In this document: piece by piece, positions 33,042 to 41,865 of the stretch | How the letters are laid out: each line of letters starts with the position of its first letter | Numbering within the stretch: position 1 is the first letter of the stretch | Source: CAZXNF01 sp050741255 | Lineage (GTDB): Bacteria; Pseudomonadota; Gammaproteobacteria; Burkholderiales; SG8-41 | Length of the DNA stretch: 56,289 nucleotides | Assembly: GCA_050741255.1 (NCBI GenBank) | Contig: JBOIEQ010000008.1 | Location: forward strand, 1-56,289 | Direction of reading: 5' to 3' | Translations under genes and position numbers: made by a program | The notes under the pieces: model-generated | Database searches by the model: none | What the model was told of the DNA's origin: nothing | The model's input: the letters and a program-made list of their open reading frames with translations, nothing else

Positions 33042-34266
33042 ACTGCCGTTCGTGTTCGAATGGACGGTCGCGCTGCGCTTCCTGCGCGAGGGCGGCATGC
33101 AGACGCTGCTGATCGTCGCGGGCTCGACCGCCGGCATCTCCGTCATCGTGTTCATCACGGGCTTCCTGGGCGACCTCCAGGACGATCTCATCCGGCGCAC
33201 GCTCGGCGTGCAGCCGCACATCGTCATCCGCGCCGCCGAGGAAGTCTCGCGCCCGCTGGCGCCGGCGGCCGGTGAAGGCCTTGCCCTGTCCCAGGTCCAG
33301 GCCCGCACCCAGCGCCCGCGCTCGGTGGACCAGTGGCAATCGCTGCGCGAGCGGCTCGAACACCTGCCCGGCATCCACGCCGTGTCGCCCGTTGCCGCCG
33401 GTCCCGGCCTGGTCGCGCGCGGCGACACCAGCAAGGCCGTCACCGTCGCGGGGATCGTGCCGGACCGTTACGCCGCCGTGACGCGCCTCGACGAGAAGAT
33501 CATCGCCGGCCACCTGCAGCTCGGCCCCGGCGACGTGCTGATCGGCCTCGACCTGGCGAAGGACCTCGGCGCCAGGCTCGGCGACAAGGTACGGATTTCC
33601 ACGCCCACTTCCGCCGGCGACGCCTACCGCATCACCGGCATCTACGACCTGGGCCAGCGCGCGCTCAACCGCGCCTACGTCTTCGTCACCCTGCCCGCCG
33701 CGCAGGCGCTGCTCGCCCTCCCGGGGGGCGTCTCCAGCCTGGATCTTTCGATCGACGACCTGTTCGGCGCGGAAAACATGGCGCGAACGCTGCAGGCCGG
33801 CATGCCGCACGAGGTCGAAAGCTGGATGCGGGCGAATTCGCAGTTACGAACCGCGCTGAACAACCAGACCGTGATGACCATGCTGATCCGCTTTTTCCTC
33901 GCGCTGGTAGTCGCGATCGGGGTCGCCAGCGTGCTCGTGGTGTCCGTCGTGCAGAAAACCAAGGAGATCGGCATCCTGCGCGCGATGGGCGCCTCCCGCG
34001 GCCGCATCCTGCGTCTGTTCCTCCTGCAGGGCGCGCTGATCGGCGCCGCGGGCGCGGTCCTCGGCTGCGTGTGCGGCTACGGGCTCACCGCGCTCATGAG
34101 CCGCGTGGTGCGCGCCGACGACGGCGCCGCGCTGTTTCAGGTGCACCTGACTCCCGCGTTGTACGGGTACACGCTCGTCGTCGCGGTCGCGCTGGGCCTC
34201 GCGGCCGCGGTGATGCCGGCGCGGCGCGCGGCGCGCCTCGATCCGGCGCAGGCGATCCGGCTGTGA
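33028..34266 (+). CDS. ABC transporter permease, FtsX/LolC-MacB type
   Basis: 412 residues with an N-terminal TM (about 25-48), a periplasmic MacB-type domain and three C-terminal TM segments around FFLALVVAIGVASVLVVSVV, LFLLQGALIGAAGAVLGCVCGY and LVVAVALGLAAAVMP. EIGILRAMGASRGRILRLF is the FtsX coupling-helix signature. It works with the adaptor and the separately encoded ATPase, equivalent to a split MacB. Start overlaps the adaptor gene; its stop overlaps the ATPase GTG. Confidence 0.9.
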   Translation: MPVARLPFVFEWTVALRFLREGGMQTLLIVAGSTAGISVIVFITGFLGDLQDDLIRRTLGVQPHIVIRAAEEVSRPLAPAAGEGLALSQVQARTQRPRSVDQWQSLRERLEHLPGIHAVSPVAAGPGLVARGDTSKAVTVAGIVPDRYAAVTRLDEKIIAGHLQLGPGDVLIGLDLAKDLGARLGDKVRISTPTSAGDAYRITGIYDLGQRALNRAYVFVTLPAAQALLALPGGVSSLDLSIDDLFGAENMARTLQAGMPHEVESWMRANSQLRTALNNQTVMTMLIRFFLALVVAIGVASVLVVSVVQKTKEIGILRAMGASRGRILRLFLLQGALIGAAGAVLGCVCGYGLTALMSRVVRADDGAALFQVHLTPALYGYTLVVAVALGLAAAVMPARRAARLDPAQAIRL

Positions 34267-34967
34267 GCGCACCCGTCATTACGCTGGCCGGCATCCGCAA
34301 GGTTTACAACGCGGGCACGCCGGTCGAGCACGAAGTCCTGCACGGCATCGACCTGATCGTGGCGGGCGGGGAGTTCGCCTGCCTGATCGGCCCCTCGGGG
34401 TCCGGCAAGAGCACGCTGCTCAACCTCATCGGCCTGCTCGAGGCCCCAACTTCCGGCCGCTACGACCTGAAGGGGCGCTCCATGCAAAGCGTGAGTGACG
34501 ACGAGCGCACGCGCGCGCGCCTCGACACGCTGGGTTTCGTCTTTCAGTTCCACCACCTCCTGCCGGCGTTCTCCGCCCTCGAGAACGTCATGCTGCCGGC
34601 GATGATGCGCGACGGCGCCTTCACGACGGCGGGCCGCGCGAACGCCGAAGCGCTGCTGCGGGCGGTGGGTCTCGGCGACGCGCTCCACAAACACCCGCCG
34701 GAACTGTCGGGGGGCATGCAGCAGCGCGTGGCGATCGCGCGCGCGCTGGTGCTGTCCCCCGATCTCGTGCTCGCCGACGAACCCACCGGCAATCTCGACA
34801 CGCATTCGGCGGACGAGGCCTTCGCGCTGCTCCGCCGTTTCAACGAAACCCGCGGCACCGCCTTCCTGATCGTGACGCACGACCCGCGGCTCGCCGCCCG
34901 TTGCGACCGGGTCATCGAGCTGCGCGATGGCAGCCTGGTCAGCGACCGCGCGCAGGTGGCGGCATGA
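34263..34967 (+). CDS. ABC transporter ATP-binding protein, MacB/LolD type
   Basis: 234 residues from GTG 34263 (GTGA overlap with the permease stop). Walker A IGPSGSGKSTLL, Q-loop VFQFHHLLPAFSALENVMLP, signature ELSGGMQQRVAIARAL, Walker B LVLADEPTGNLD and switch His in VTHD are complete. The LLPAFSALENV segment is typical of LolD/MacB ATPases. The ATGA overlap with the next gene extends the operon to a sulfite/sulfonate-type exporter. Confidence 0.92.
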   Translation: MSAPVITLAGIRKVYNAGTPVEHEVLHGIDLIVAGGEFACLIGPSGSGKSTLLNLIGLLEAPTSGRYDLKGRSMQSVSDDERTRARLDTLGFVFQFHHLLPAFSALENVMLPAMMRDGAFTTAGRANAEALLRAVGLGDALHKHPPELSGGMQQRVAIARALVLSPDLVLADEPTGNLDTHSADEAFALLRRFNETRGTAFLIVTHDPRLAARCDRVIELRDGSLVSDRAQVAA

Positions 34968-35740
34968 ACGCCGAAATCGCGCTGCCATGGCCCGTGTGGA
35001 TCGCGACGGCCGTGACGATCTTCATCGCCGGCTTTGCGCAGGGCGCGCTCGGCTTCGGCTTCCCGGCCATCTCCGCGCCGGTGCTGACCCTGATGATGGA
35101 CGTCAAGGCGGCCATCGTGCTCAACCTGCTGCCGAACTTCGCGGTCAACCTCTACAGCACGCTGCGCGGCGGCAACTGGCGCGCGAGCCTGGGCCGCTAC
35201 TGGCCGGTGGCGGTGTGGGTGCTCGTGGGCTCGTGGGCGGGCGTAAGCGTGCTGCTGCTGTCGCCGCAGGAGCCGCTGCGCGTGCTGCTGGCAGCCGTGA
35301 TCTTCTTCTACCTCTACCAGCAGCGGCTCGCACGGCTCGACTGGACGTGGCTCACGCGTTACCCGCGGCTCTCGGCCGCCGTGTTCGGGCTTGCGGGCGG
35401 CTTCTTCTCGGGGGCGGTCAACCTCGCGTTGCCGCCGCTGCTCATCTACTTCCTGCTGCTGGGGCTGGAAGCGCAGGCGATGACGCAGATCCTCAACCTC
35501 TGCTTTCTCGGCGGCAAGACGATGCAGGGCGTGATGCTCGGCGCGGCCGGCGCGATCCGGCTGGACGCGGTGCTCGCCAACATTCCGCTGACCTTCGTGG
35601 CGTTCGGCGGCCTGCTGCTCGGCCAGCGGCTGCAAAGCCGCTTCTCGGGCGCCCAGTACCAGCGCGTGCTGCGGGTCGCGCTATCCGTGATCGCGCTGTT
35701 GCTGATCGGGCAGGCCGCGTGGGGTTGGTGGGGCCGTTAG
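34964..35740 (+). CDS. TauE/SafE (TSUP) family membrane transporter
   Basis: 258 residues with seven to eight TM segments. FIAGFAQGALGFGFPAISAPVLTLMMDVKAAIVLNLLPNFAVNLYS is the TSUP first repeat, and FGLAGGFFSGAVNLALPPLLIYFLLLGLEAQAMTQILNLCFLGGKTMQ the second. TSUP proteins export or import sulfite, sulfoacetate or similar anions; the substrate is not defined here. Start at 34964 overlaps the ATPase stop by 4 nt, so it is the last gene of the FNR-box operon. Confidence 0.88.
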   Translation: MNAEIALPWPVWIATAVTIFIAGFAQGALGFGFPAISAPVLTLMMDVKAAIVLNLLPNFAVNLYSTLRGGNWRASLGRYWPVAVWVLVGSWAGVSVLLLSPQEPLRVLLAAVIFFYLYQQRLARLDWTWLTRYPRLSAAVFGLAGGFFSGAVNLALPPLLIYFLLLGLEAQAMTQILNLCFLGGKTMQGVMLGAAGAIRLDAVLANIPLTFVAFGGLLLGQRLQSRFSGAQYQRVLRVALSVIALLLIGQAAWGWWGR

Positions 35741-35804
35741 CCCGCCTCCGCGCCGGCGCGAACGATGCTACAGTCGCGCGTCGGATCGTCGAGGGAGTGC
35801 GCGC

Positions 35805-36212
35805 ATGAAATCATCGGGTGAAGACGCGGGCAAGCTGGTGCTGCGGGTCGTCTTGGGCGTGCTGCTCCTGGTTCACGGCATCTACAAACTGCAGAACGGG
35901 GTCGGCTGGATGCATGGCCTGCTCGCGAACCACGGGCTGCCGTCATTCCTCGCTTACGGCGCCTACGTCGGCGAAGTCCTGGCCCCGATGCTCCTGATCC
36001 TGGGTCTTTTCACACGCTTCGCCGGCCTGATCGTCGTCGGCCACATGACGATGGCGGTGCTGCTCATGCACACCGGTGATTTCGCCCTGATCAACAAGAG
36101 CGGCGGCTGGCAGCTCGAACTGCAGGCCTTCTTTTTCTTCAACGCCATCGCAGTAATGCTGCTCGGCGCCGGGCGCTACAGCCTGGGCGGCCCGTACGGG
36201 CGCTGGAACTAG
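35805..36212 (+). CDS. DoxX family membrane protein
   Basis: 135 residues, four TM segments. VLRVVLGVLLLVHGIYKLQNGVGW, GYGAYVGEVLAPMLLILGLFTRFAGLIVVGHMTMAVLLMHTGDF (with minor variation) and ELQAFFFFNAIAVMLLGAGRYSLG match DoxX. Members are implicated in quinol or thiol redox in the membrane, without a single defined role. It starts 64 nt after the TSUP gene and may have its own promoter. Confidence 0.88.
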   Translation: MKSSGEDAGKLVLRVVLGVLLLVHGIYKLQNGVGWMHGLLANHGLPSFLAYGAYVGEVLAPMLLILGLFTRFAGLIVVGHMTMAVLLMHTGDFALINKSGGWQLELQAFFFFNAIAVMLLGAGRYSLGGPYGRWN

Positions 36213-36221
36213 GAACGCATC

Positions 36222-36332
36222 CCCTCCTGCCGAGGAGGGGTGCCCGCGAACGCGGGCGGGGTGGTGGGAGCCAGCATCGCCACCGTAACCACCCCGTCTG
36301 CTTCGCATCCACCCCTCCTTGGAAAGGAGGGG
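36222..36332. repeat. Intergenic inverted repeat pair between doxX-like and GST genes
   Basis: Two hairpins, CCCCTCCT/AGGAGGGG at 36222-36241 and CCCCTCCTT/AAGGAGGGG at 36312-36332, bracket matching halves GGGCGGGGTGGTGG and CCACCCCGTC. The whole is an imperfect inverted repeat of about 35-40-bp arms. It matches the GGAGGGGTGG-type dispersed element common in proteobacterial intergenic DNA and may terminate both convergent genes. Confidence 0.7.
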
Positions 36333-36355
36333 AATCAGCAAAGCAGAACCTGCCG

Positions 36356-36976
36356 TCAGGAAGGCACTTTCATCCCGCGCTGCACGGCCTCGCGAGCGCC
36401 GATCGCGTCGAACCAGCGCTTGACGTGCGGGTAATCGGCGCCCATGTCGATGGGGTGCCACTCGTAGCGCGCGACCCACGGGTAGGTCGCCATGTCGGCG
36501 ATCGAGTATTCATCCGCGAGGTACTCGTGCTTCGCCAGGTGCTCATCGAGCACCTTGTAGAGCCGCTTCTGCTCGGTGGTGTAGCGCTCGATCGCGTAGG
36601 GCACCTTCTCCTTCGCCGAGCGCAGGAAGTGGTGCACCTGCCCGAACATCGGCCCCACGCCACCCATCTGGAACATCAGCCACTGCAGCGCCGCGTAGCG
36701 GCCCCGTTTTGACGCGGGCAGGAAGCGGCCAGTCTTCTCCGCCAGATAAATCAGGATCGCGCCCGACTCGAACATCGCGAGCGGCTGGCCGTCCGGGCCC
36801 TCGCTGTCCACGATCGCCGGGATCTTGCTGTTCGGGCAGATCGCGACGAATTCCGGTTTGAACTGGTCGCCCTTGCCGATGTTGATCGGGTGCGCCTTAT
36901 AGGCAAGGCCGGCTTCCTCGAGCAGGATGGAAACCTTGCGGCCGTTGGGCGTGCTCCAGGTGTAGAGGTCGATCAT
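36356..36976 (-). CDS. Glutathione S-transferase, Nu-class (YfcG/YghU-like)
   Basis: 206 residues. The N-terminal thioredoxin fold starts IDLYTWSTPNGRKVSILLEEAGLAYKAHPINIGKGDQFKPEFVAICPNSKIPAIVD, where TPNGRK is the Nu-class glutathione site and cysteine is absent from the catalytic position. The all-helical C-domain follows (GPMFGQVHHFL). E. coli YfcG and YghU act as disulfide-bond reductases. It lies 18 nt after the cca gene on the same strand. Confidence 0.9.
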   Translation of the reverse strand: MIDLYTWSTPNGRKVSILLEEAGLAYKAHPINIGKGDQFKPEFVAICPNSKIPAIVDSEGPDGQPLAMFESGAILIYLAEKTGRFLPASKRGRYAALQWLMFQMGGVGPMFGQVHHFLRSAKEKVPYAIERYTTEQKRLYKVLDEHLAKHEYLADEYSIADMATYPWVARYEWHPIDMGADYPHVKRWFDAIGAREAVQRGMKVPS

Positions 36977-36994
36977 CGTGGTTCCTTTGAAAAC

Positions 36995-38104
36995 TCAGTG
37001 GGCGTGCAGGGCGCGCTTCACGGCATCGAGCCGTGCCGCGTCCACGTTCAGTTTGATCTGGCGCGGGTCCTCGGCCGCGCGCGCGATGGCGCCGGCATCG
37101 ATGGTGGTCGCCGCATCCAGTGCCCGCCGCAGGCGTTCGCGGGCGCCGTCCTCGTCGCCTTCGTTCGTGAATGCCGCGTCCAGCAGCGCCACGAAACGGT
37201 CGGGCCGGCGCCACGCATCCGTCGCGCCGAACAGGTCCAGCAGCGCGCGCGGCTCCAGCGCCACGGCATCGAGGATGATGTTGCCGTGCCGTGCCGCGAG
37301 CAGCGCAAGATCGCGGCACTCACCGGGGACCTTGAGGCGGACGCACAAGGACTCCACCGCCAGCGGGTCGAGCGCGCGCGTCAGCACGGCAAAACGCACC
37401 TCCAGCGGGTTGCCGGCTTCCGCCGCGGCATCGAGCGCGTCGAGCGTGGGGGAGCGTTCCCTCTCCTCTTCGAGCCGGGCGTCGAGTTCGGGCGCAATGC
37501 GCGCGAGCGCGCCGCACTCGCGCAGCACCACGAACATGCGCGACGGCAGGGGTGCCATGAGACCGCGCGCCAGTTCCTGCCACACGCGTTCCGGCACCAG
37601 CGCATCGGCTTCGCCGGCTTCCACCATGCGCCGCATCAGCTCCTGCGTCTCCGGCGCCACGCTGAAATCGAAGCGCGCCGCGAAGCGCGCGACGCGCAGG
37701 AGGCGCACCGGGTCTTCGGCGAACGCCTCGCCGACGTGGCGGAACACGCGGGCTTCGAGGTCGCCCTGGCCGTCATGCGGATCGATCAGCGTGCCGTCCT
37801 CGTCCTGCGCGATGGCATTGATCGTGAGGTCGCGCCGCGCGAGGTCCTGTTCCAGCGTCACGTCCGGCGCGGCATGGAAGGTGAATCCCTTGTAGCCCGG
37901 CGCCGTCTTGCGTTCGGTACGGGCGAGCGCGTATTCCTCGTGGGTCTCCGGATGCAGGAACACCGGAAAGTCCTTGCCCACCGGTTGGTAGCCGGCTTCG
38001 ATCATCTCTTCCGGCGTCGCGCCGACCACGACGTAATCGCGGTCCTGCACCGGCAACCCCAGCAGTTCATCGCGGACCGCGCCGCCGACCACGTACACCT
38101 TCAT
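36995..38104 (-). CDS. cca: CCA tRNA nucleotidyltransferase
   Basis: 369 residues of the class II family, which adds or repairs the 3' CCA of tRNAs. GG and DxD motifs are in VYVVGGAVRDELLGLPVQDRDYVVVG; RRDLTINAIAQD and AEDPVRLLRVARFAARFDF are motifs C-D. The C-terminal HD phosphohydrolase domain of E. coli Cca (412 residues) is missing, giving a shorter enzyme as in several betaproteobacteria. The ATG at 38104 overlaps the stop of the second GST gene (ATGA). Confidence 0.94.
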   Translation of the reverse strand: MKVYVVGGAVRDELLGLPVQDRDYVVVGATPEEMIEAGYQPVGKDFPVFLHPETHEEYALARTERKTAPGYKGFTFHAAPDVTLEQDLARRDLTINAIAQDEDGTLIDPHDGQGDLEARVFRHVGEAFAEDPVRLLRVARFAARFDFSVAPETQELMRRMVEAGEADALVPERVWQELARGLMAPLPSRMFVVLRECGALARIAPELDARLEEERERSPTLDALDAAAEAGNPLEVRFAVLTRALDPLAVESLCVRLKVPGECRDLALLAARHGNIILDAVALEPRALLDLFGATDAWRRPDRFVALLDAAFTNEGDEDGARERLRRALDAATTIDAGAIARAAEDPRQIKLNVDAARLDAVKRALHAH

Positions 38105-38751
38105 GGCTGGCGCTCGAACTGGGGCAGGATTTCGGTTTCCCGTCGGGCGTCGTTGTACCACTCGTCCAGCGCCGGCAGCGCCCGGACAGCGGCCATGTAG
38201 CGCGCACTCGCGGCGTCAGCCTTCACCGAATACGTGAGGAAACGCGTGACCACCGGCGCGAACATCGCATCCGCGTTAGTGAACGCCCCGAACAGGAAGG
38301 GCCCGCCCGAACGGTTGAGGCAATCAGTCCAGATCGCCTGCACGCGGGCGATGTCCGCCAGGACTTCCGGCGTCACCGGGTGATCCGGAAAGGTCTTGCG
38401 CATGTTCATGCCGAGGTTGGACCGCAGCGCCGCGAAACCGCCGTGCATCTCGGTGCTGACGGCGCGGGCGCGGGCGCGAGCCACGGGATCGGCCGGCCAC
38501 AGTTTCGCCTCTGGATGCCGGTCGGCGAGATATTCAAGGATGGCCAGCGATTCCCACACCGTCACCTCCGGCGTCACCAGCACCGGCACCTTGCCGGCGG
38601 GCGAATGGCGGAGGATCTGTTCCTTGTTGCCGGGAACGTAGAGCGGGATGCGGACTTCGTCGAAGAGGATGCCGGCGACGCGCAGCGCGAGCCACGGCCG
38701 CAGCGACCACGACGAATAATTCCTGTTGCCGATGACGAGCGTGTAGGCCAC
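38101..38751 (-). CDS. Glutathione S-transferase family protein
   Basis: 216 residues from GTG 38751. YTLVIGNRNYSSWSLRPWLALRVAGI carries the Ser-rich glutathione site (SSWSLR), HSPAGKVPVLV is the cis-Pro loop and VWESLAILEYLAD the glutathione-Glu-Ser site. The helical C-domain ends FERQP. Substrate is unknown. The gene is coupled to cca by a 4-nt overlap, and follows the NDUFA9-like gene by 12 nt. Confidence 0.88.
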   Translation of the reverse strand: MAYTLVIGNRNYSSWSLRPWLALRVAGILFDEVRIPLYVPGNKEQILRHSPAGKVPVLVTPEVTVWESLAILEYLADRHPEAKLWPADPVARARARAVSTEMHGGFAALRSNLGMNMRKTFPDHPVTPEVLADIARVQAIWTDCLNRSGGPFLFGAFTNADAMFAPVVTRFLTYSVKADAASARYMAAVRALPALDEWYNDARRETEILPQFERQP

Positions 38752-38763
38752 CGCCGAACCCGC

Positions 38764-39711
38764 TTATATTTCGCGGCCGGCGTGGCTGCGATAGCCCCGG
38801 TAGCGCGCGCGCGGTGTCTGCTCCGACAGGAAGGCACTGGCTTCACCCTCGAAGGCCGCGGGTGCCCATGCAAAGGGCCACGGCTCGGCGCAGACGCTCG
38901 GCACCTGCATCGAGCGCACGTTGTCGCGGGTGAGGATCTTGACCGGCGACAGTTCCATCAACGTGGCCTGCAGCATGGACAGGCTGTCGCCCAAGCCGAT
39001 GATGGGACGCGCATGGCCGGTCGCCTGGCCGATCGTGGCCACCAGTTCGCGCAGCGTATAGACCTTGGGGCCGCCGAGTTCATAGCGCTTGCCGAAGCTG
39101 GCGAGGTTGTCCAGGCTCGCGTCGAAGGTGCGCGCCACGTCGCCGACCCATACCGGCTGGAAGCGCGCGTCCGGACAGGCGAGCAGCACCACGGGCACGA
39201 ACTTGAGCATTTGTGCGAACAGCGTCGCGAAGCACTTGCCCGGCCCGAAGATCACGCTGGGCCGGAACACCGTCCAGTCGAGCCCGGAGGCCGTGACGAG
39301 CGCTTCGGCTTCCGCTTTCGTGCGCAGGTACTGGCTGGGTGCGTCCTTCGACACGCCGAGCGCGCTCATGTGCAGCAGGCGCCGGATGCCGCGCCGCTGG
39401 CACACCGCGACGACCTTGCGGGTGAGTTCCACGTGCGCGGCCACGAAGCCGTTGTTGCCGCGCCCGTCGTGCAGCACGCCGACGAGGTTGATGACCGCAT
39501 CACAGCCGGCCGCCAGCGCGTCCAGTTGCGCCGGGTCGTGGATGTCGGCCTCCAGCACCTCCACCGTCGGCAGCACGATGAGCGAGCGCTTGGCCCGCTC
39601 GCGGATGCGGGTCGGCACGCGCACGCGCAGGCCGCGCGCCGCGAGCCTCTGGACGATTTCACAGCCGACGAAGCCGCCGCCGCCGAGAACGAGGATACGA
39701 TTGAATTGCAT
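38764..39711 (-). CDS. NDUFA9-like atypical SDR (complex I-associated NAD(P)-binding protein)
   Basis: 315 residues. Rossmann motif RILVLGGGGFVGCEIVQRLAARG, AGCDAVINLVGVLHD, RRLLHMSALGVSKDAPSQYLRTKAEAEALV and WTVFRPSVIFGPGK define the extended SDR family related to mitochondrial NDUFA9. Role is uncertain; it is a soluble or membrane-surface protein. The ATG at 39711 sits at the conserved Rossmann start; the longer frame adds no recognisable sequence. Confidence 0.88.
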   Translation of the reverse strand: MQFNRILVLGGGGFVGCEIVQRLAARGLRVRVPTRIRERAKRSLIVLPTVEVLEADIHDPAQLDALAAGCDAVINLVGVLHDGRGNNGFVAAHVELTRKVVAVCQRRGIRRLLHMSALGVSKDAPSQYLRTKAEAEALVTASGLDWTVFRPSVIFGPGKCFATLFAQMLKFVPVVLLACPDARFQPVWVGDVARTFDASLDNLASFGKRYELGGPKVYTLRELVATIGQATGHARPIIGLGDSLSMLQATLMELSPVKILTRDNVRSMQVPSVCAEPWPFAWAPAAFEGEASAFLSEQTPRARYRGYRSHAGREI

Positions 39712-39790
39712 GTAAGCGTGTCCGCTACTGTCCGATGACTCGATCGAGAGGCTGTGTCGCCGCCTCACCCCTCACGCCTCACCCCTCACC

Positions 39791-39812
39791 GCGCGGCGCG
39801 CACGCGCCGCGC
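39791..39812 (-). terminator. GC-only hairpin at the slt stop codon
   Basis: Perfect stem GCGCGGCGCG/CGCGCCGCGC with a 2-nt CA loop, touching the slt stop codon at 39812. No T-run follows on the minus strand. A nearby imperfect tandem of CCTCACCCCTCAC (39771-39790) lies in the same 100-nt gap. Function as a terminator is possible but weakly supported. Confidence 0.45.
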
Positions 39813-41770
39813 TAGGGCTCGTCCACCGGCAGCGGCGGTTCCTTCATGCCGCGCGGCATCACGGTGCCGATGCGGCCCTTCAGCGACTGCGCCTGCTGGT
39901 TGAACAGCGCCGCGTAGTAGCTGGCATTCGCCATCACGCGCTTCACGTAATCGCGCGTTTCGTTGAACGGGATCGACTCGGCATAGATCGCGGCTTCCAT
40001 CGGCTGATCCGCGCGCCAGGCGCGCGCGCGTCCGGGGCCGGCATTATAGGCCGCCGAAGCCAGCACCGGATGGCTGTCCAGCGTGTCCAGCACGTGCTTC
40101 AGATACCAGGTGCCGAGGCTCAGGTTGGTGTCCACCTCGTTCACGCTCGTCCAGCGCCAGTCCTTCAGTCCCATCTTGCCCGCCACCCATTTGGCGGTCG
40201 CAGGCATCAACTGCATCAGGCCGGCGGCGCCCGCGCTCGACTTCACCCCGGGGAGGAAGCGGCTCTCCTGCCGGATCAGGCCGTAGACGAAGGCCTCGTC
40301 GAGCCGCTCGCGCGCGATGGGGTCTTTCGCCTGTTCCCGGTACGGCGAGAGGTAGCGCAAACTGAAATCGTGCAGCTCCTTGGTGCGGTCGGCGGTATTG
40401 ATCGCGCGGTCCCACAGCTCCAGGCGCCGCGCGTATTCGGCGGCGGCGAGCAACTGCTTGTCGTCCATCTCGCGGATCGTCCAGAACCACTCGCGGTTGC
40501 CCTCGAAGCGCAGGTTCAGCCGGTAGAAGACCAGCGCGCGCTGGAACCCCGCCGCTGCGGCCATCGCCTTCACTTCGTCGGCGCGCGGCGTGTAGGTGCG
40601 TAGCGGCACGTTCACTTTGCCGCCCAGTTCCTCCAGCGCGAGCTGGCCGTAGAAGCTGTATTCCGTGGACAGCGGCACGAACAGCGCGCGCGCCTCCTCG
40701 GTGCGGCCCTGCTGACGCAGCGCGCGGGCCTTCCAGTAGCGCCACGCGGGATCCTGCTGCTCCTTCGCGGACATCGCATCGATGGCGGCCGCCACGTCGG
40801 GCCAGCTTTGCGCCCTAAGCGCGGCGCGGATCTTCCACGCCAGTTGCGCGTCGTTCAGCGGGCCGGCGCGCCGGTACCACCCGAGCGCGGCAGGGTCCAG
40901 CCGCTGCGCGCCCTGCCAGGCGATGACGCCCCACACGTAGGCGCGTTCGGCCTCGGGGAACTGCGGCGCGAGCTTCTCCCAGCGTTCGGCGGCGAGCTGC
41001 GGACTGGTGCGGCCGAGGCGGTGCACGGCGAACATCGCGGTTTCGCGGCCGCCGCGCGAGCGCAGGTTGTAGCTTTTCTTGTCGAGATACTGCAGCGGGT
41101 TGCTCGCGATGCCGGCGAGCGCGCGCGCATCGAGGCCATGGCCTTCGGGCAGGTAGTTCGCCGCGCGCGTCGCCGCACCCGTGTTGCCCGCTTCCAGCGC
41201 GAGGCGCACGCGTCCCCAGATGTCCTCTGTGGAGAGCGCCTGCTGCGCGATCAGCGTGTCGAAAAGCGGCGTGCAGCTCTCCGGCAGGTCGCGCGAGGTG
41301 AACCAGACCTGGCGCACGCGTGCCTGCCACTCGTCCAGCGTCGACGGCCCCAGCCCCGCCTGCAGCGCGTAGCAGGCCAGTTCCGGCGTGTCGTTGACGA
41401 GCTTCGGATATTCGGCGGCGTACTCGGTCCAGTTCTGGCGCTTGCCCAGCACCCGCAGCCAGTCCGCGCGCAACTGGTCGGACACGGGGCTGTCGCGGGT
41501 GGCCGCCATCAGCCCCTGCACTTCCTCGGCGGACACATCATCGATCCGCAGCCGCAACTGCCAGAACTGCAGGTACGGCTCGAGCGGGTAGCCTTTCAGC
41601 TTGCGGGCGTACTCCGCAAGCCGCGGCGCGTTGCCGACACGGAAGGCCTCGCGCGCGGCCATGAAATCGTCGTCGGGGGCGGCGATGGCGGTGCCGGCAG
41701 CCAGCAGGGTGGCGAGGAGCAAGCCGGTGACGCGGCGGAAAGAGCAGAGTAAGGACTGGGCATTAGGCAT
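39812..41770 (-). CDS. slt: Soluble lytic murein transglycosylase
   Basis: 652 residues, the normal Slt70 size. A signal peptide (LLLATLLAAGTAIA-AP) sends it to the periplasm, where it cuts peptidoglycan to 1,6-anhydro-muropeptides. A long superhelical U-domain of TPR-like repeats precedes the SLT catalytic domain: catalytic Glu in YGLIRQESRFLPGVKSSAGAAGLMQLMPATAKWVA, LSLGTWYLKHVLD and ASAAYNAGPGRARAWR. It is transcribed away from the cassette-like region to its right. Confidence 0.94.
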   Translation of the reverse strand: MPNAQSLLCSFRRVTGLLLATLLAAGTAIAAPDDDFMAAREAFRVGNAPRLAEYARKLKGYPLEPYLQFWQLRLRIDDVSAEEVQGLMAATRDSPVSDQLRADWLRVLGKRQNWTEYAAEYPKLVNDTPELACYALQAGLGPSTLDEWQARVRQVWFTSRDLPESCTPLFDTLIAQQALSTEDIWGRVRLALEAGNTGAATRAANYLPEGHGLDARALAGIASNPLQYLDKKSYNLRSRGGRETAMFAVHRLGRTSPQLAAERWEKLAPQFPEAERAYVWGVIAWQGAQRLDPAALGWYRRAGPLNDAQLAWKIRAALRAQSWPDVAAAIDAMSAKEQQDPAWRYWKARALRQQGRTEEARALFVPLSTEYSFYGQLALEELGGKVNVPLRTYTPRADEVKAMAAAAGFQRALVFYRLNLRFEGNREWFWTIREMDDKQLLAAAEYARRLELWDRAINTADRTKELHDFSLRYLSPYREQAKDPIARERLDEAFVYGLIRQESRFLPGVKSSAGAAGLMQLMPATAKWVAGKMGLKDWRWTSVNEVDTNLSLGTWYLKHVLDTLDSHPVLASAAYNAGPGRARAWRADQPMEAAIYAESIPFNETRDYVKRVMANASYYAALFNQQAQSLKGRIGTVMPRGMKEPPLPVDEP

Positions 41771-41865
41771 GAGCCTTTGATTTTAACGGCTTTTGTTGGT
41801 TCAACGGGAAGTGAAGACTGTTATTCGGCTGCCCCCATCCTCAGCCGTGGCGGCTAAGCTAGTCG

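Noticed and set aside
31764..33443. 559-codon minus-strand frame opposite the macA-like gene
   Set aside because: No recognisable domain and fully antisense to a well-motivated adaptor gene.
39765..39790. Tandem CCTCACCCCTCAC as possible CRISPR or VNTR
   Set aside because: Only two imperfect copies with no spacers; a small simple repeat.
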